A stretch of DNA of 64,000 nt from Geothrix sp. (GCA_030681515.1 JAUXSE010000011.1:1-64000), one strand, 5' to 3'; positions 1 through 10,321 are shown, counted from the first letter of the stretch. Notes: generated by a model from the letters alone, not told the origin. Numbers and translations are program-made.

Positions 1-101
1 CCCACAACGACCAGAACCGACAACCTCGACCCCAGCCGAAGGCCTATCGCATAACCGTTTCCCGAAGCCCATAGCCACTGCCGATCACTCCGAACACAAT
101 G

Positions 102-129
102 AAAAGCGCCTCAAGATGCCGAGGCGCTT
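102..129 (-). terminator. Hairpin terminator after the RHS-locus genes
   Basis: A perfect 9-bp stem (AAGCGCCTC at 104-112 pairs with GAGGCGCTT at 121-129) has an 8-nt loop. Read on the minus strand it is followed by a short T-rich run (TTTCATT). It overlaps the stop codon of the last minus-strand frame, so it probably ends the RHS-locus transcript. The U-tract is weak. Confidence 0.6.
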
Positions 130-589
130 AGGTCAGGATGATAGAGATGTGCCGTGGCTTCATAATGGCTCCAGGAACCTTTACATCTAGCGCCTTTTGA
201 ACCCCTTTTGGCACAGCTTCCATATGGGTTTCGAGCCTCAGCTTGCCTCCCAAGGTGTTAATTGGCTGCGACTTGGACCCGCCTGCGGCAGCTGCTTCTG
301 TGACAGCCCCCTGTAATGGCTTTCCTGCCCCTAGAAGTTGAGGTGCTGCCGTGAGTGCTACCTGCCCTAAGGCAAGCCCGCCCGCCACAGCCAAATCCTT
401 CGTTGGAACATCTTCACCATTCTGAGCGCGTGCATTGACCTGCGATAAGCGATCACCGCCGGGGGTGAAGACCTCGTATGCGGCATTGAGGAACCCGAGA
501 CCAATCCAGCTTGCGGTGTTGCCCTTCTCATAAGCCTCTTGACCCTTACGATCAAGCAACTGCCCAACGGATTCGCTTGTTTGCGCCAA
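128..589 (-). CDS. Orphan RHS C-terminal tail fragment (hypothetical)
   Basis: This 153-residue frame starts only with TTG and has no clear Shine-Dalgarno sequence. Its middle (AAYEVFTPGG followed by a Gly/Ala-rich hydrophobic stretch, roughly residues 35-90) resembles the linker that follows the RHS core in polymorphic toxins. The C-terminus (about 105-153) ends abruptly against a terminator. It lies 26 bp downstream of the candidate immunity gene on the same strand. I read it as a displaced tail remnant left by cassette exchange. It could also be a short live protein. No catalytic motif is recognisable. The region is visibly more AT-rich than the rest of the window. Confidence 0.45.
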   Translation of the reverse strand: MAQTSESVGQLLDRKGQEAYEKGNTASWIGLGFLNAAYEVFTPGGDRLSQVNARAQNGEDVPTKDLAVAGGLALGQVALTAAPQLLGAGKPLQGAVTEAAAAGGSKSQPINTLGGKLRLETHMEAVPKGVQKALDVKVPGAIMKPRHISIILT

Positions 590-615
590 TAGTTGTCAAA
601 GAATCATCAATTTAT

Positions 616-1023
616 CTAACTTTTTGTTCTGAACCCCTTAATAACAATCTTCTTTCCCAAATCGAAGACAACCACATCACTGGCGCGAGTCGGGGTTGTC
701 GCTAGAAGATACTGGATTGTAACGGTGAATTCCGTAGGGTCGTGCTGAAGGAATTTCCATTCAGAGATCATCTCCTTTGCTGCATTCACCAGCATTGGCG
801 GTCCTTCAAGCGAGATGACCTTCGCAACAGAGCCACCATCCGTAGAAACCTTCATCTTCACGGTGCCATTGATATTGGCGATTCGAGCATTAGCAGGATA
901 AATGGGGAGCTTGGCAGAAGAGATAATTGGAATAGAGCCTCCACTTCCTTTCTCCATCGCCCAGAGTGCGCTTGTCGAAAAGAGAATGCACAAGACCGCC
1001 AGAATGGTGATTCGAGCCCTCAT
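616..1023 (-). CDS. Exported TonB C-terminal-domain-like protein, candidate immunity protein
   Basis: The 135-residue product opens with a signal peptide (residues 1-22, hydrophobic core ILAVLCILF, likely cut after ALWA). The remaining ~110 residues fit a TonB_C fold: a PIYPANARIANINGTVKMKV opening strand, then ISLEGPPMLVNAAKEMISEW and a final strand. There is no membrane anchor or proline-rich linker, so it cannot work as a complete TonB. Its ATG shares a base with the stop of the RHS gene upstream (TAATG), so the two are translationally coupled. That position is where polymorphic-toxin immunity genes normally sit, which suggests a periplasmic immunity role. This role is an inference; a generic TonB-C domain protein is the alternative. 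Confidence 0.65.
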   Translation of the reverse strand: MRARITILAVLCILFSTSALWAMEKGSGGSIPIISSAKLPIYPANARIANINGTVKMKVSTDGGSVAKVISLEGPPMLVNAAKEMISEWKFLQHDPTEFTVTIQYLLATTPTRASDVVVFDLGKKIVIKGFRTKS

Positions 1024-2513
1024 TAGTTCACCCCCTTCATGAAGTCACTCAGCCCAACCTCTGCAACTACACCCTTGGCATCGTAGAAGTAGACTCTGCG
1101 ACTCGCGGCACCCACGACAATGTTCGTGGGCAAGAACTCATCCGCAGGTCGCTTCAAATCTCCAGGGCTCGGTCCCTGTAGAAACCCGCGCTTCCCGTTT
1201 AAGCCATCCCCCATCGGATGGATGTGCCATTTACCATCCGTCGTAGCCAAATTGTTGATTTTCCCTTGCTGATCAACAGCTTGCCCAGAGTCAACACTGG
1301 CTTCCTTATCGCCCGGCTTACTGACCTTCCCTGGAACTGCTGGGTAGACGAGCACATTGCCATCAACCCCTTTGCCCCATTGCCCCCCTTCCTCGTGGAA
1401 TCTTCCGGTCTTGTCGTCTTCTGTGGGGGCGTTGCTAGCATCCAGAGATTTCTGAATTGCTCGTTTCACTTCAACTGGAACCGAACCCACTAAGGCGTCA
1501 GTTTTTGTTTGCGCCTTCGCCGCTTCTTCCCTCTTTCTTTGTTCCTCTTTCCTTTGCTCCTCGTTCAAACCTACCTGCATGCCCGTTTCATCGTTGTCTG
1601 CGCCCTTCTGGTTTGGAACGCTTATGGCCTCCTGCATCCCCGTCGGGTCGGTACTCATGATCGGGCTGTTCCGCACATAGCTGTAGATGTTCCAACTCTG
1701 TGTGTTCTCGAAGTGTTGGTCCATGGCGGGGTCAGGGCTTGCGAAGCGTCCGAACCAGGGCACATAGAAACGTGCCTGCATGTATATCAGGCCGCTTGCA
1801 TCGGTCTGCTCGTGGTTGGTGTAGCCCTTGGAACTCTTGAAGGTGTCTGACTGCTCCAACAGCTCACCGTAGGGCAGGTACTTCTGCTGGCTTTCTTTGA
1901 GCCCAGTTGGACCCGTCACGATCCGCGGGCTTCCCAGATGATCCACCTGGGTCACGTGCATCCCTGCCGCATCGAACTCCGCAGCTTCACGGGTGCCCAG
2001 GTAGACGATGTCCCGCTTCCAGGCCAGGGTTCCGGCGGCGGCCTTTTCGTACTGCGAGACCAGCTGCCGGCCATCGTTGTAGAGGTTCACGCGGGTCTTC
2101 AGCAGCGTCGTCCCGCTCCGCTCCTCGATCACCGCCCTCAGACCCTCGGCGGTGTACTGGTACTTCTCCGTGATCCCGGTCTTCGAACTGGACAGCTGGA
2201 TCACCCGCCCCAACGCGTCGTAGACCATGGTCACTGACTTGCTCGCGTCTCCCGGTTTTTCAAAGATCTGCGTCAGGTTTCCCTGAGCATCATAGACCGC
2301 GCCTGTCAGCACGCCAGCACTGGTCGTGGCCGGAAGCTGGTTCTTCTGCCACAGCGCGGTGTCCGAGGCGCTGAGGGCCGCATTGATCACCGTCGGCACC
2401 GTGCTGGCCGTCACATAGGCCGTGGAGGCACCCTTCACCCCGCTCCACCCGGTCACCCGCTGGAGGTTGCTGGAAACCCGGTTCCCGAAAGCGTCGTAGT
2501 CGAATTGCTGCAA
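1023..2513 (-). CDS. RHS-repeat protein, 5'-truncated, with JAMM-like metallopeptidase toxin tail
   Basis: The 496-residue frame begins in the middle of RHS (YD) repeats: FDYDAFGNRV, VYDAQGNLTQ and VYDALGRVIQ are recognisable. The RHS-associated core follows (YMQARFYVPWFGRFASPDP, then NIYSYVRNSPIMSTDPTGM). After the core a variable tail carries E374/E375, HIHP (H430, H432) and SPGD (S449, D452). This order, E...HxHP...SxxD, is the JAMM/JAB zinc-peptidase signature seen in JAB-like toxin tails of polymorphic toxins, with an unusually long gap between HP and S. The N-terminal shell is missing. Upstream codons stay open back into the preceding gene, so the TTG at 2513 may not be a true start. 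A full RHS toxin exceeds 1000 residues, so this is probably a truncated or displaced 3' module. GC falls from the core into the tail. Confidence 0.8.
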   Translation of the reverse strand: MQQFDYDAFGNRVSSNLQRVTGWSGVKGASTAYVTASTVPTVINAALSASDTALWQKNQLPATTSAGVLTGAVYDAQGNLTQIFEKPGDASKSVTMVYDALGRVIQLSSSKTGITEKYQYTAEGLRAVIEERSGTTLLKTRVNLYNDGRQLVSQYEKAAAGTLAWKRDIVYLGTREAAEFDAAGMHVTQVDHLGSPRIVTGPTGLKESQQKYLPYGELLEQSDTFKSSKGYTNHEQTDASGLIYMQARFYVPWFGRFASPDPAMDQHFENTQSWNIYSYVRNSPIMSTDPTGMQEAISVPNQKGADNDETGMQVGLNEEQRKEEQRKREEAAKAQTKTDALVGSVPVEVKRAIQKSLDASNAPTEDDKTGRFHEEGGQWGKGVDGNVLVYPAVPGKVSKPGDKEASVDSGQAVDQQGKINNLATTDGKWHIHPMGDGLNGKRGFLQGPSPGDLKRPADEFLPTNIVVGAASRRVYFYDAKGVVAEVGLSDFMKGVN

Positions 2514-2529
2514 CTGTTCCCCGTAGGTA

Positions 2530-3078
2530 TCAGCCGTCCCGCTTGAAAACGAGTTTGTAGCTGAAGGGGTTGTCCAGTTTGGGGTGGGTGTAGGTCACCT
2601 GGAGGGCCAGGGTGTGGCCGTCCTTCCGCATGGAGTAGACGTGCTTCAGGGTGTAGCCGTCGCCCACGAGGGTCTGGATCATGGTGGGGCCGTCCTTGGT
2701 GAGGGTGGCCTTGAACACGGCGTCGTCGCTGCGCTTCCAATCGCTTTCGGTGCCGTCGGCGGGGGTGTCCACGGGCCGCTCCTTGCCCAGGGTCACGGTG
2801 AAGCTGTCGCCCGCCAGGATGTCGAGCTTGTTGAATCCGCGGCAGGCGGACTGCAGCTTCTTTTTCCAGAAGAGCTTCATGGCGAAGTTCAGATCCTTCA
2901 CGTGGGCTTCGATCTGTTCGTCAATCTTGTCACTTTGCGAAGCATGGAGCGTCCACTCGCCATCCCAGTCAATCTTGGACTCCTTGGACGGATCGGCGGT
3001 CTTCACGGGCGCTTTCGTCTTCTGGGCGGCGGCGGGAAGGGCCAGCAGGCAGGGCAGCAGGAACGGCAGGATGCGCAT
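2530..3078 (-). CDS. Exported hypothetical protein
   Basis: The start is placed at ATG 3078, where a signal peptide begins (MRILPFLLPCLLALPAAAQ); upstream codons in the frame lack one. The mature ~163-residue protein holds WDGEWTLHASQSDKIDEQI and a run of alternating strands (FTVTLG, VFKATL, TMIQTL, LKHVYSM, LALQVTYTH, YKLVFK). This suggests a small lipocalin-like beta barrel, but no named family is recognised. Its TGA at 2530-2532 lies directly against the first recognisable RHS codons, so it marks the chromosomal side of the RHS junction. It is divergent from maeB. Confidence 0.75.
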   Translation of the reverse strand: MRILPFLLPCLLALPAAAQKTKAPVKTADPSKESKIDWDGEWTLHASQSDKIDEQIEAHVKDLNFAMKLFWKKKLQSACRGFNKLDILAGDSFTVTLGKERPVDTPADGTESDWKRSDDAVFKATLTKDGPTMIQTLVGDGYTLKHVYSMRKDGHTLALQVTYTHPKLDNPFSYKLVFKRDG

Positions 3079-3256
3079 GGGGTCTCCGGTGGGATGGAAG
3101 GAGCCTACCTCCAGGCGGGGCGGTCTGGAAGGTTTCCATGTGACCGGCGCAACAAAGGCCTGGATTGATGACCTTCCAGGCAAGATCGCATGTCGCGAGG
3201 TGTAAGCTGGGGGCATCCAGCCCGAGGACAGGGCACTCAAACCAGGGAGTGTGGCC

Positions 3257-5505
<2,249 letters not shown>

Positions 5506-5506
<1 letters not shown>

Positions 5507-5589
5507 CTATCAGCTATCAGCTATCAGCTATCGGCTATCAGCTATCGGCTATCAGCTATCAGCTATCGGCTATCAGATGTCAGTTGTTA
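5506..5589 (+). repeat. Tandem heptamer repeat array (GCTATCA/GCTATCG)
   Basis: Ten exact 7-bp units lie end to end from 5506 to 5575: GCTATCA seven times and GCTATCG three times. Two decayed units follow (GATGTCA, GTTGTTA). The first G is the last base of the maeB TAG stop codon. The same unit family recurs at 55130 and 57516. It is not a CRISPR: there are no spacers. Confidence 0.95.
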
Positions 5590-5593
5590 GTCA

Positions 5594-5615
5594 GCGGGGG
5601 CCGATCGGCCCCCGC
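5594..5615. terminator. Bidirectional terminator hairpin between convergent genes
   Basis: A 22-bp perfect palindrome (GCGGGGGCCGA and its complement) can fold as a 9-bp GC-rich stem with a GATC loop. It lies between the convergent maeB and SirB1-like genes, and TTATGTTT follows on the plus strand. It probably serves both transcripts. Confidence 0.7.
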
Positions 5616-5616
5616 G

Positions 5617-6408
5617 TTATGTTTCCAGCTGCTGGAGCCAGGCCTGGAGCTCGGGGTCGGGATCGGGGCTGAGGCGCAGGGCATCGCGGAGGTCCGAGAG
5701 GGCCGGGCCGGGCTCGCCCCGCTGGAGGTGGACGAAGGCGCGCTCCTTCAGGGGGCGTGGGTTCGCGGGGTCCAGCAGCGCCAGGTGGGTGGCGGTCCAG
5801 ATCGCCTCGTCCCAGGTTTCCGCCAGCATGAAACGGCCGTGGAGGTTCCGGACCAGCCGGGTGAGGATCTCGCGTCCGGAAGTGGGGCGAAGCATATCCC
5901 GGTGGAAGGCGATGCGCCCCGCCGTGGCCGCCTTCACCAGTTCGGCGCCGCCTTCCTCCCCCACCGCGCGTCCCCTGTGGAAGGGGTCGAAGCAGAGCAG
6001 GCCGAGGTCGGTGCGCAGGGCGACGAGGAAATGGCCCGGCAGGCCCACGCCCACGGCATCGAAACCCAGGCGGCGGGCCAGATCCACCCACAGGATGGAT
6101 AGGGCGATGGGAAGGCCCTTCCGGCGGGAGATCACGGAGGGCAGGAGGGCGTTGTGGGGGTCGTCGTAGGTCTCGCGGTCGCCCTCGAAGCCCAGCTCCA
6201 CGAAGAGCAGGTGGTTCAGGGCGTCCAGGGCCTTGTGGATGTTCCAGGGCAGGGGCATGCGGCTGGCGAGGGTGAAGGCCCAGTCATCGAGCTGGAGGAT
6301 CACCGGGGCCGGATCAGGCTCATCCAGGGCCGGAGCCACGGCATGGATGGCGCCTTCGGCCAGGTTCCGGCAGTCCGGATCCTCGCGGAGGTAGTCCAGA
6401 AGCGACAT
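5617..6408 (-). CDS. SirB1/transglutaminase-like family protein with C-terminal TPR
   Basis: The start at ATG 6408 shares a base with the stop of the gene upstream (TGATG). Residues ~30-190 match the Transglut_core2 (SirB1) family: HKALDALNHLLFVELGF, then SRRKGLPIALSILWVDLARR and VGLPGHFLVAL, with a FDPFHRG segment. A TPR-like tail follows (about 195-263, LDPANPRPLKERAFVHLQRG). Members are cytosolic, of unclear biochemical role, and often near regulatory genes. It ends a three-gene run with a coiled-coil membrane protein and a PP2C phosphatase, so a part in that signalling path is possible. Confidence 0.8.
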   Translation of the reverse strand: MSLLDYLREDPDCRNLAEGAIHAVAPALDEPDPAPVILQLDDWAFTLASRMPLPWNIHKALDALNHLLFVELGFEGDRETYDDPHNALLPSVISRRKGLPIALSILWVDLARRLGFDAVGVGLPGHFLVALRTDLGLLCFDPFHRGRAVGEEGGAELVKAATAGRIAFHRDMLRPTSGREILTRLVRNLHGRFMLAETWDEAIWTATHLALLDPANPRPLKERAFVHLQRGEPGPALSDLRDALRLSPDPDPELQAWLQQLET

Positions 6409-6899
6409 CAACGCCTCCGCTGGACCACCGAGCGGGCCATGAGGGCCAGCGCCACCAGGATGAGGGCCCCCCAGACCCAGCGTTGCCATGCGTGGGTGGC
6501 GGTCTGGATTTTCTTGGATGCCTCGGCCTTGCGGATGTTCTCTTCGATGGACAGCTTGGACTGGGCTTCGCGGGCCTCCTTCACGGCCTTCTGGGCGGAC
6601 TCCCGGGAGGCCTGGAGATCCTTCGTGGCGGCCTCCTGCTCCTCCTGCACGCCCAGCACGGCGATCGTCTTCGGCGGAGCCGGCTTGGGCCTGAATCCGG
6701 CGGGGACGGCGGGGGCGTCCTCCTCGAAGGAGACGGGGCCCAGGCCGTTCTCGATGGATTCAGTCAGGGCCTGGATATCCTCCCGCAGGGCCTGCAGCAC
6801 CTGGTTCTGGCGGTGGAGCTGGGCGCCCTGGATCCAGAGCAGCCCCAACTGGAGGGCCAGGAAGGTCGGGATGGCCCATCGAAGGGACGTGCGGATCAT
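6408..6899 (-). CDS. Two-TM coiled-coil membrane protein (hypothetical)
   Basis: The protein (163 aa) has a hydrophobic segment near the N-terminus (about 8-25, WAIPTFLALQLGLLWIQ) and one near the C-terminus (about 142-159, WVWGALILVALALMA). Between them are two charged helical stretches (residues 28-55 and 85-130, rich in E, K, A and Q) separated by a proline-rich segment (AVPAGFRPKPAPP). Its start overlaps the end of the PP2C gene by 4 bp (ATGA), and its stop overlaps the SirB1-like gene, so the three are one translationally coupled unit. No family is recognised. Confidence 0.8.
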   Translation of the reverse strand: MIRTSLRWAIPTFLALQLGLLWIQGAQLHRQNQVLQALREDIQALTESIENGLGPVSFEEDAPAVPAGFRPKPAPPKTIAVLGVQEEQEAATKDLQASRESAQKAVKEAREAQSKLSIEENIRKAEASKKIQTATHAWQRWVWGALILVALALMARSVVQRRR

Positions 6900-9454
6900 G
6901 CGTGCTCCCTCCCCAGGATAAACAAAGTCCGGTCATCGCGGTTCTGGGTATCGAAGGCGGCCACGTCCTGGAAGACGGCTTCGCAGGCCGCCCGGGGGCT
7001 GCCGGTGCCCCAGAGGCGGCGCAGCTGGGCGCTGAGACGGCCCAGGCCGTAGAGTTCGCCTTCCCGGTTCATGGCTTCGGACAGCCCATCGCTGTAGAGC
7101 ACCATCCAGCCCTTCGGGGGGAGGACGCCCTCGATCACCTGCCAGTCGCTGGGCCCCGCGGGGCGCAGGCCCAGGCCTCGGCCGTGGGGGACCATCTCGC
7201 GGGAGGTCTCCTCGGTCAGTCCCTGGAGCACCAGGGCGCCGGGGTGGCCCGCTCGCGCCAGGCGGTAGTTCCCGGCCGCGTCCCATTCCAGCAGGATCAG
7301 GGTGAGGAAGCCCTGCTGGCCGAGCAGTTGCCGCAGGGTCTGGTCCAGGGAACAGAGCATCTCCTCCAGCGATTGATCTTCCCGCTGGGCGGCCTGCTCA
7401 AGCAGCGCGGTGGCCTGGGCCATGTAGAGGGCCGCGGCGAGCCCCTTGCCGCAGACATCGCCCACGGCCGCGAGCCAATGGCCGCTGGGACGGCGCTTGA
7501 CGAAGAGCAGGTCGCCGCCGGTTTCGAGGGCCGGTTCCAGGCGCAGGGCCACCTGGAAGCCCGGGATGGGGGGCAGGTGGGAGGTGATCAGGCTTTCCTG
7601 GATGCGCCGGGCCGTCTCCAGCTCCTGGCTGAGGCGCTCCTGGGCCACCAGGCGCTGGTGCATCACGGCGGTCTCCAGCACCTGGCCGGCGGTCAGGGCC
7701 ACCTCGCGCAGCAGTTCGCGGTCCTCGCGGCCATAGTTCAGCTCGGCGTACTTGCCGCCCAGCAGCACCAGGCTGTGGGGGGCGTCCCCGGCGAGGATCA
7801 GCAGCAGGAGCTGGGCTTCCAGCGCGTCCACATGGGCCCGCAGCGTGCCGCCCTGATCCCGGATCCAATCGGCCTCCTCGCTGCCCATGCCGAGCACCAG
7901 CTCGCGGTTTTCGCGGGCGAGGCGGAGCAGGCCCGGGGGGATCCGGAGCGGCTGGGGCGGGAAGTGGATCCGGCGGTCGTCCCGATCGGTGGATTCGGCC
8001 GCGGGGAGCATCACCTGGCGATCCTCGATGGGGAGGATCTCCAGGAGCTGAGGCTGGAAGGCCTCGCCCAGGGCGCGCCGCAGCGACTTGAGGAGGGATG
8101 TCTCGCTGAACCGCTTCCGGGGCTCGCGCACGGCGCTGAGGGCGATGTCGCGGGTGCTGGAGAAGTCCCGGCGGAAGCGGCGGCGGATGCCCTTCAACAG
8201 ACCCCGCAGGGCCCAACCCAGGGGCAGGGCGAGGAAGCCGATCAGGGCCCCGGCCCAGCCCGGAGGAATCGAAGCCAGGTGCGAGAAGGCCCAGGCCAGG
8301 CCGCCCAGGTAGGCCGCGGCCGTGAGGCCAAGGATCGCCATGTAGCTCACCCAGCGCAGCAGCACCTTGCGAACGTCGAAGAGGCCGTGGCGGAAGATGG
8401 CGAAGGCGAAACTCAGCGGCAGCAGCGGCGCCGGCAGCATGAAGATGAACGTCTGGCGCCGGAAGAGCAGGCTGTCCCCGAACCTGGCCCGGAGGACGGT
8501 CCATGCCACGAGATCCAGACACAGGACCGCCGCCACCAGCAGCGAGGGCAGAAGGGCCTTCCGGAGGCGCTCCGGCGCGCGGAAGGTCCCCGCCACGAAG
8601 CATCCGAGGCCCGTGAGGGCTGCGGCGAGGTAGAGCGGGATCGGCAGCGATCGGAAGGCGAGGAGCAGGTGGCGGAACACGCCGTCCGGGGGAGTTCCCG
8701 CGGGCGTCCTCAGCAGGCCATCGCCGGCCAGCATCCAGAGGCGCAGGAGGACCTGCACGAGGGCCAGCAGGGCGAAGGTGCCATAGATCGCCTGGAGGAA
8801 CCGCCGGTTCTTCCGCCACTCGAAGGGGTGGGGGAAACGCAGGAAGAAGTGGATCCAGAGGGGGGGCAGCAGGGCTCCCGCCGCGCCGGCCATGAGGGTG
8901 ACGACGATGCCCATGGCCACCGGCGCGCTGCCCGAGAGGATCGCTCCGGACAGGAGGAGGGTGGTGGCCGCCAGGTAGAAGAAATGCCGCGAGGATTTGC
9001 GCTCCGGGGCCGACAGCACCACCAGCAGGCTGATGGCCCAGGCGAGGAAGCCGTTCGCCAGCAGGGCCAGTTGCACCAGGTCCAGGGGTTTCACCAGACG
9101 GATGGGGATCAGGATCTGCCGGCCCTGGCGCTTCACCGTGTAGATCAGGATGGTGCCCTCGGATTTCCCGTTGATGAAGCGCTGGGCCTTCAGCGTGCCT
9201 TCCTGGGTGGCCTCATAGGCCCGCCCCTGGATCTTCACCAGCTCGTCGCCCTCCAGGAGCCCCGCATCCTCCGCGACCCCCTCCGGCAGGATCTCGCGGA
9301 TGACGATCTTTCCGTTTTCCACCACCCAGGAGCACTGATCATCCGAGGCGGCATAGACCCACTGATTGAGCGCGAACGAACCGATGGCCAGACCGAGGCA
9401 GACGAAACTGATCCAGAGCAGGCGCCAGCGGATGCGTTTCAGGTAGGGATTCAT
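6896..9454 (-). CDS. Membrane PP2C/SpoIIE-type serine phosphatase with N-terminal PDZ domain
   Basis: The 852-residue protein begins with one TM helix (about 11-31) and a PDZ domain (about 40-105, ILPEGVAEDAGLLEGDELVKI). A polytopic region follows (about 115-400, seven or so hydrophobic segments), then a cytosolic linker that may hold a degenerate GAF fold (about 430-600). The C-terminal SpoIIE/RsbU domain (about 615-850) keeps its metal-binding motifs: GGDLL, GDVCGKGLAAAL, YSDGLSEAM and DDRTLFIL. RsbU-type phosphatases dephosphorylate anti-sigma-factor antagonists in partner switching. No anti-sigma or STAS partner is in this window, so the target is unknown. Its ATG overlaps the divergent SDR region. 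Confidence 0.9.
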   Translation of the reverse strand: MNPYLKRIRWRLLWISFVCLGLAIGSFALNQWVYAASDDQCSWVVENGKIVIREILPEGVAEDAGLLEGDELVKIQGRAYEATQEGTLKAQRFINGKSEGTILIYTVKRQGRQILIPIRLVKPLDLVQLALLANGFLAWAISLLVVLSAPERKSSRHFFYLAATTLLLSGAILSGSAPVAMGIVVTLMAGAAGALLPPLWIHFFLRFPHPFEWRKNRRFLQAIYGTFALLALVQVLLRLWMLAGDGLLRTPAGTPPDGVFRHLLLAFRSLPIPLYLAAALTGLGCFVAGTFRAPERLRKALLPSLLVAAVLCLDLVAWTVLRARFGDSLLFRRQTFIFMLPAPLLPLSFAFAIFRHGLFDVRKVLLRWVSYMAILGLTAAAYLGGLAWAFSHLASIPPGWAGALIGFLALPLGWALRGLLKGIRRRFRRDFSSTRDIALSAVREPRKRFSETSLLKSLRRALGEAFQPQLLEILPIEDRQVMLPAAESTDRDDRRIHFPPQPLRIPPGLLRLARENRELVLGMGSEEADWIRDQGGTLRAHVDALEAQLLLLILAGDAPHSLVLLGGKYAELNYGREDRELLREVALTAGQVLETAVMHQRLVAQERLSQELETARRIQESLITSHLPPIPGFQVALRLEPALETGGDLLFVKRRPSGHWLAAVGDVCGKGLAAALYMAQATALLEQAAQREDQSLEEMLCSLDQTLRQLLGQQGFLTLILLEWDAAGNYRLARAGHPGALVLQGLTEETSREMVPHGRGLGLRPAGPSDWQVIEGVLPPKGWMVLYSDGLSEAMNREGELYGLGRLSAQLRRLWGTGSPRAACEAVFQDVAAFDTQNRDDRTLFILGREHA

Positions 9455-9479
9455 GGAGCCTTTATGGAAGAATGCCCGG

Positions 9480-10214
9480 ATGGGGCGGATCGCGCGGAAG
9501 GACAGGGCCTGCTGGGTGCTGGTGGGCGGACGGCGGCGGCTGGGACGGGCCCTGGCGGAGGATCTGGCCCGGGATCACGATCTGGTGCTGACCAGTTCAG
9601 GGCCATGGGAGGGCGAAACCTGGGTGGAGGGCTTGTCTGGGACGGCTCGGATCCGGACGCTCCAGTGGGATGCGGAGAGCCCGGAACTGGTTTCCCGCAT
9701 GATGGCAGATCTGGACACGTTGGAGGCCGAGGGCTGGGTTATTTCCGGCGCCGTGCTGCTGGCCGGCACCTTCCCTGAACAGCCCTTCGGAACCTGGACA
9801 GCGGAAGGGCTGGACGCCACCGGGCGGATGAATCTGGCCTTCCCCTTCCTGTGCGCCCAGGCCCTCGCCCCCCGCTTGTCAGAAGGCGCCTGCCTCCAGA
9901 TCCTGCTGGACACATCCATCCACCAGCCCTGGCTCCAGCGGCTGCCCTACAGCGCCGCCAAGGCCGGTCTGGCCGCCCTGGTGCCGGGGCTCGCGCAGCT
10001 GCTCGCACCCAAGATCCGCGTGGTGGGCCACGCCCTGGGAACCCTGCTGCCCGCCGAAGGCAGCGACGCGGGCTTCCTGGCGGACCGCACGCTGCTGAAA
10101 CGGCTGGGGGAGCCCGCCGACCTCTGCCGCGCCGTGCGCTTCGCCGCCGACAGCCCCTTCCTCACCGGCGAGATCCTCACCATGGATGGAGGGCGGCGAT
10201 GGATGGATCGTTGA
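9480..10214 (+). CDS. SDR-family oxidoreductase
   Basis: The 244-residue product is a Rossmann-fold short-chain dehydrogenase. It has a nucleotide loop near the N-terminus (VGGRRRLGRAL in place of the usual TGxxxGIG), the catalytic YSAAK motif (PYSAAKAG), and a C-terminal GEILTMDGG typical of classical SDRs. The substrate cannot be read from sequence. The GGRRRLG loop recalls the pteridine-reductase-like branch, but only weakly. The ATG at 9480 is preferred, with GGAAG about 10 nt upstream. The ATG at 9453 overlaps the start codon of the divergent phosphatase gene and would leave no leader. Confidence 0.8.
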   Translation: MGRIARKDRACWVLVGGRRRLGRALAEDLARDHDLVLTSSGPWEGETWVEGLSGTARIRTLQWDAESPELVSRMMADLDTLEAEGWVISGAVLLAGTFPEQPFGTWTAEGLDATGRMNLAFPFLCAQALAPRLSEGACLQILLDTSIHQPWLQRLPYSAAKAGLAALVPGLAQLLAPKIRVVGHALGTLLPAEGSDAGFLADRTLLKRLGEPADLCRAVRFAADSPFLTGEILTMDGGRRWMDR

Positions 10215-10248
10215 CGGGGTCTACCCACAGGTGAGGGCATGGCGCTCA

Positions 10249-10292
10249 CGCTGCGCGTGAGCGTGAGGACGCGCCCGGGGGCGCGTCCGATC
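10249..10292. repeat. REP-like hairpin element, copy 1
   Basis: This ~44-bp element contains a 9-bp stem (10267-10275 with 10280-10288, 4-nt loop). It sits next to a second hairpin with arms 10243-10251 and 10255-10263. It matches copy 2 at 10388-10430 over almost its whole length, with a G:C pair here where copy 2 has C:G. Confidence 0.8.
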
Positions 10293-10321
10293 AAGGGACA
10301 ATGAAGAAGGCCAGGTGGTGG

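Noticed and set aside
616-1023. A functional TonB protein
   Set aside because: It has no TM anchor or periplasm-spanning linker, only a cleavable signal peptide and the C-terminal fold.
6902-9778. 958-codon plus-strand frame opposite the PP2C gene
   Set aside because: The product is a Gln/Gly/Ala-rich string with no domain; the minus-strand gene has clear PDZ and SpoIIE motifs.
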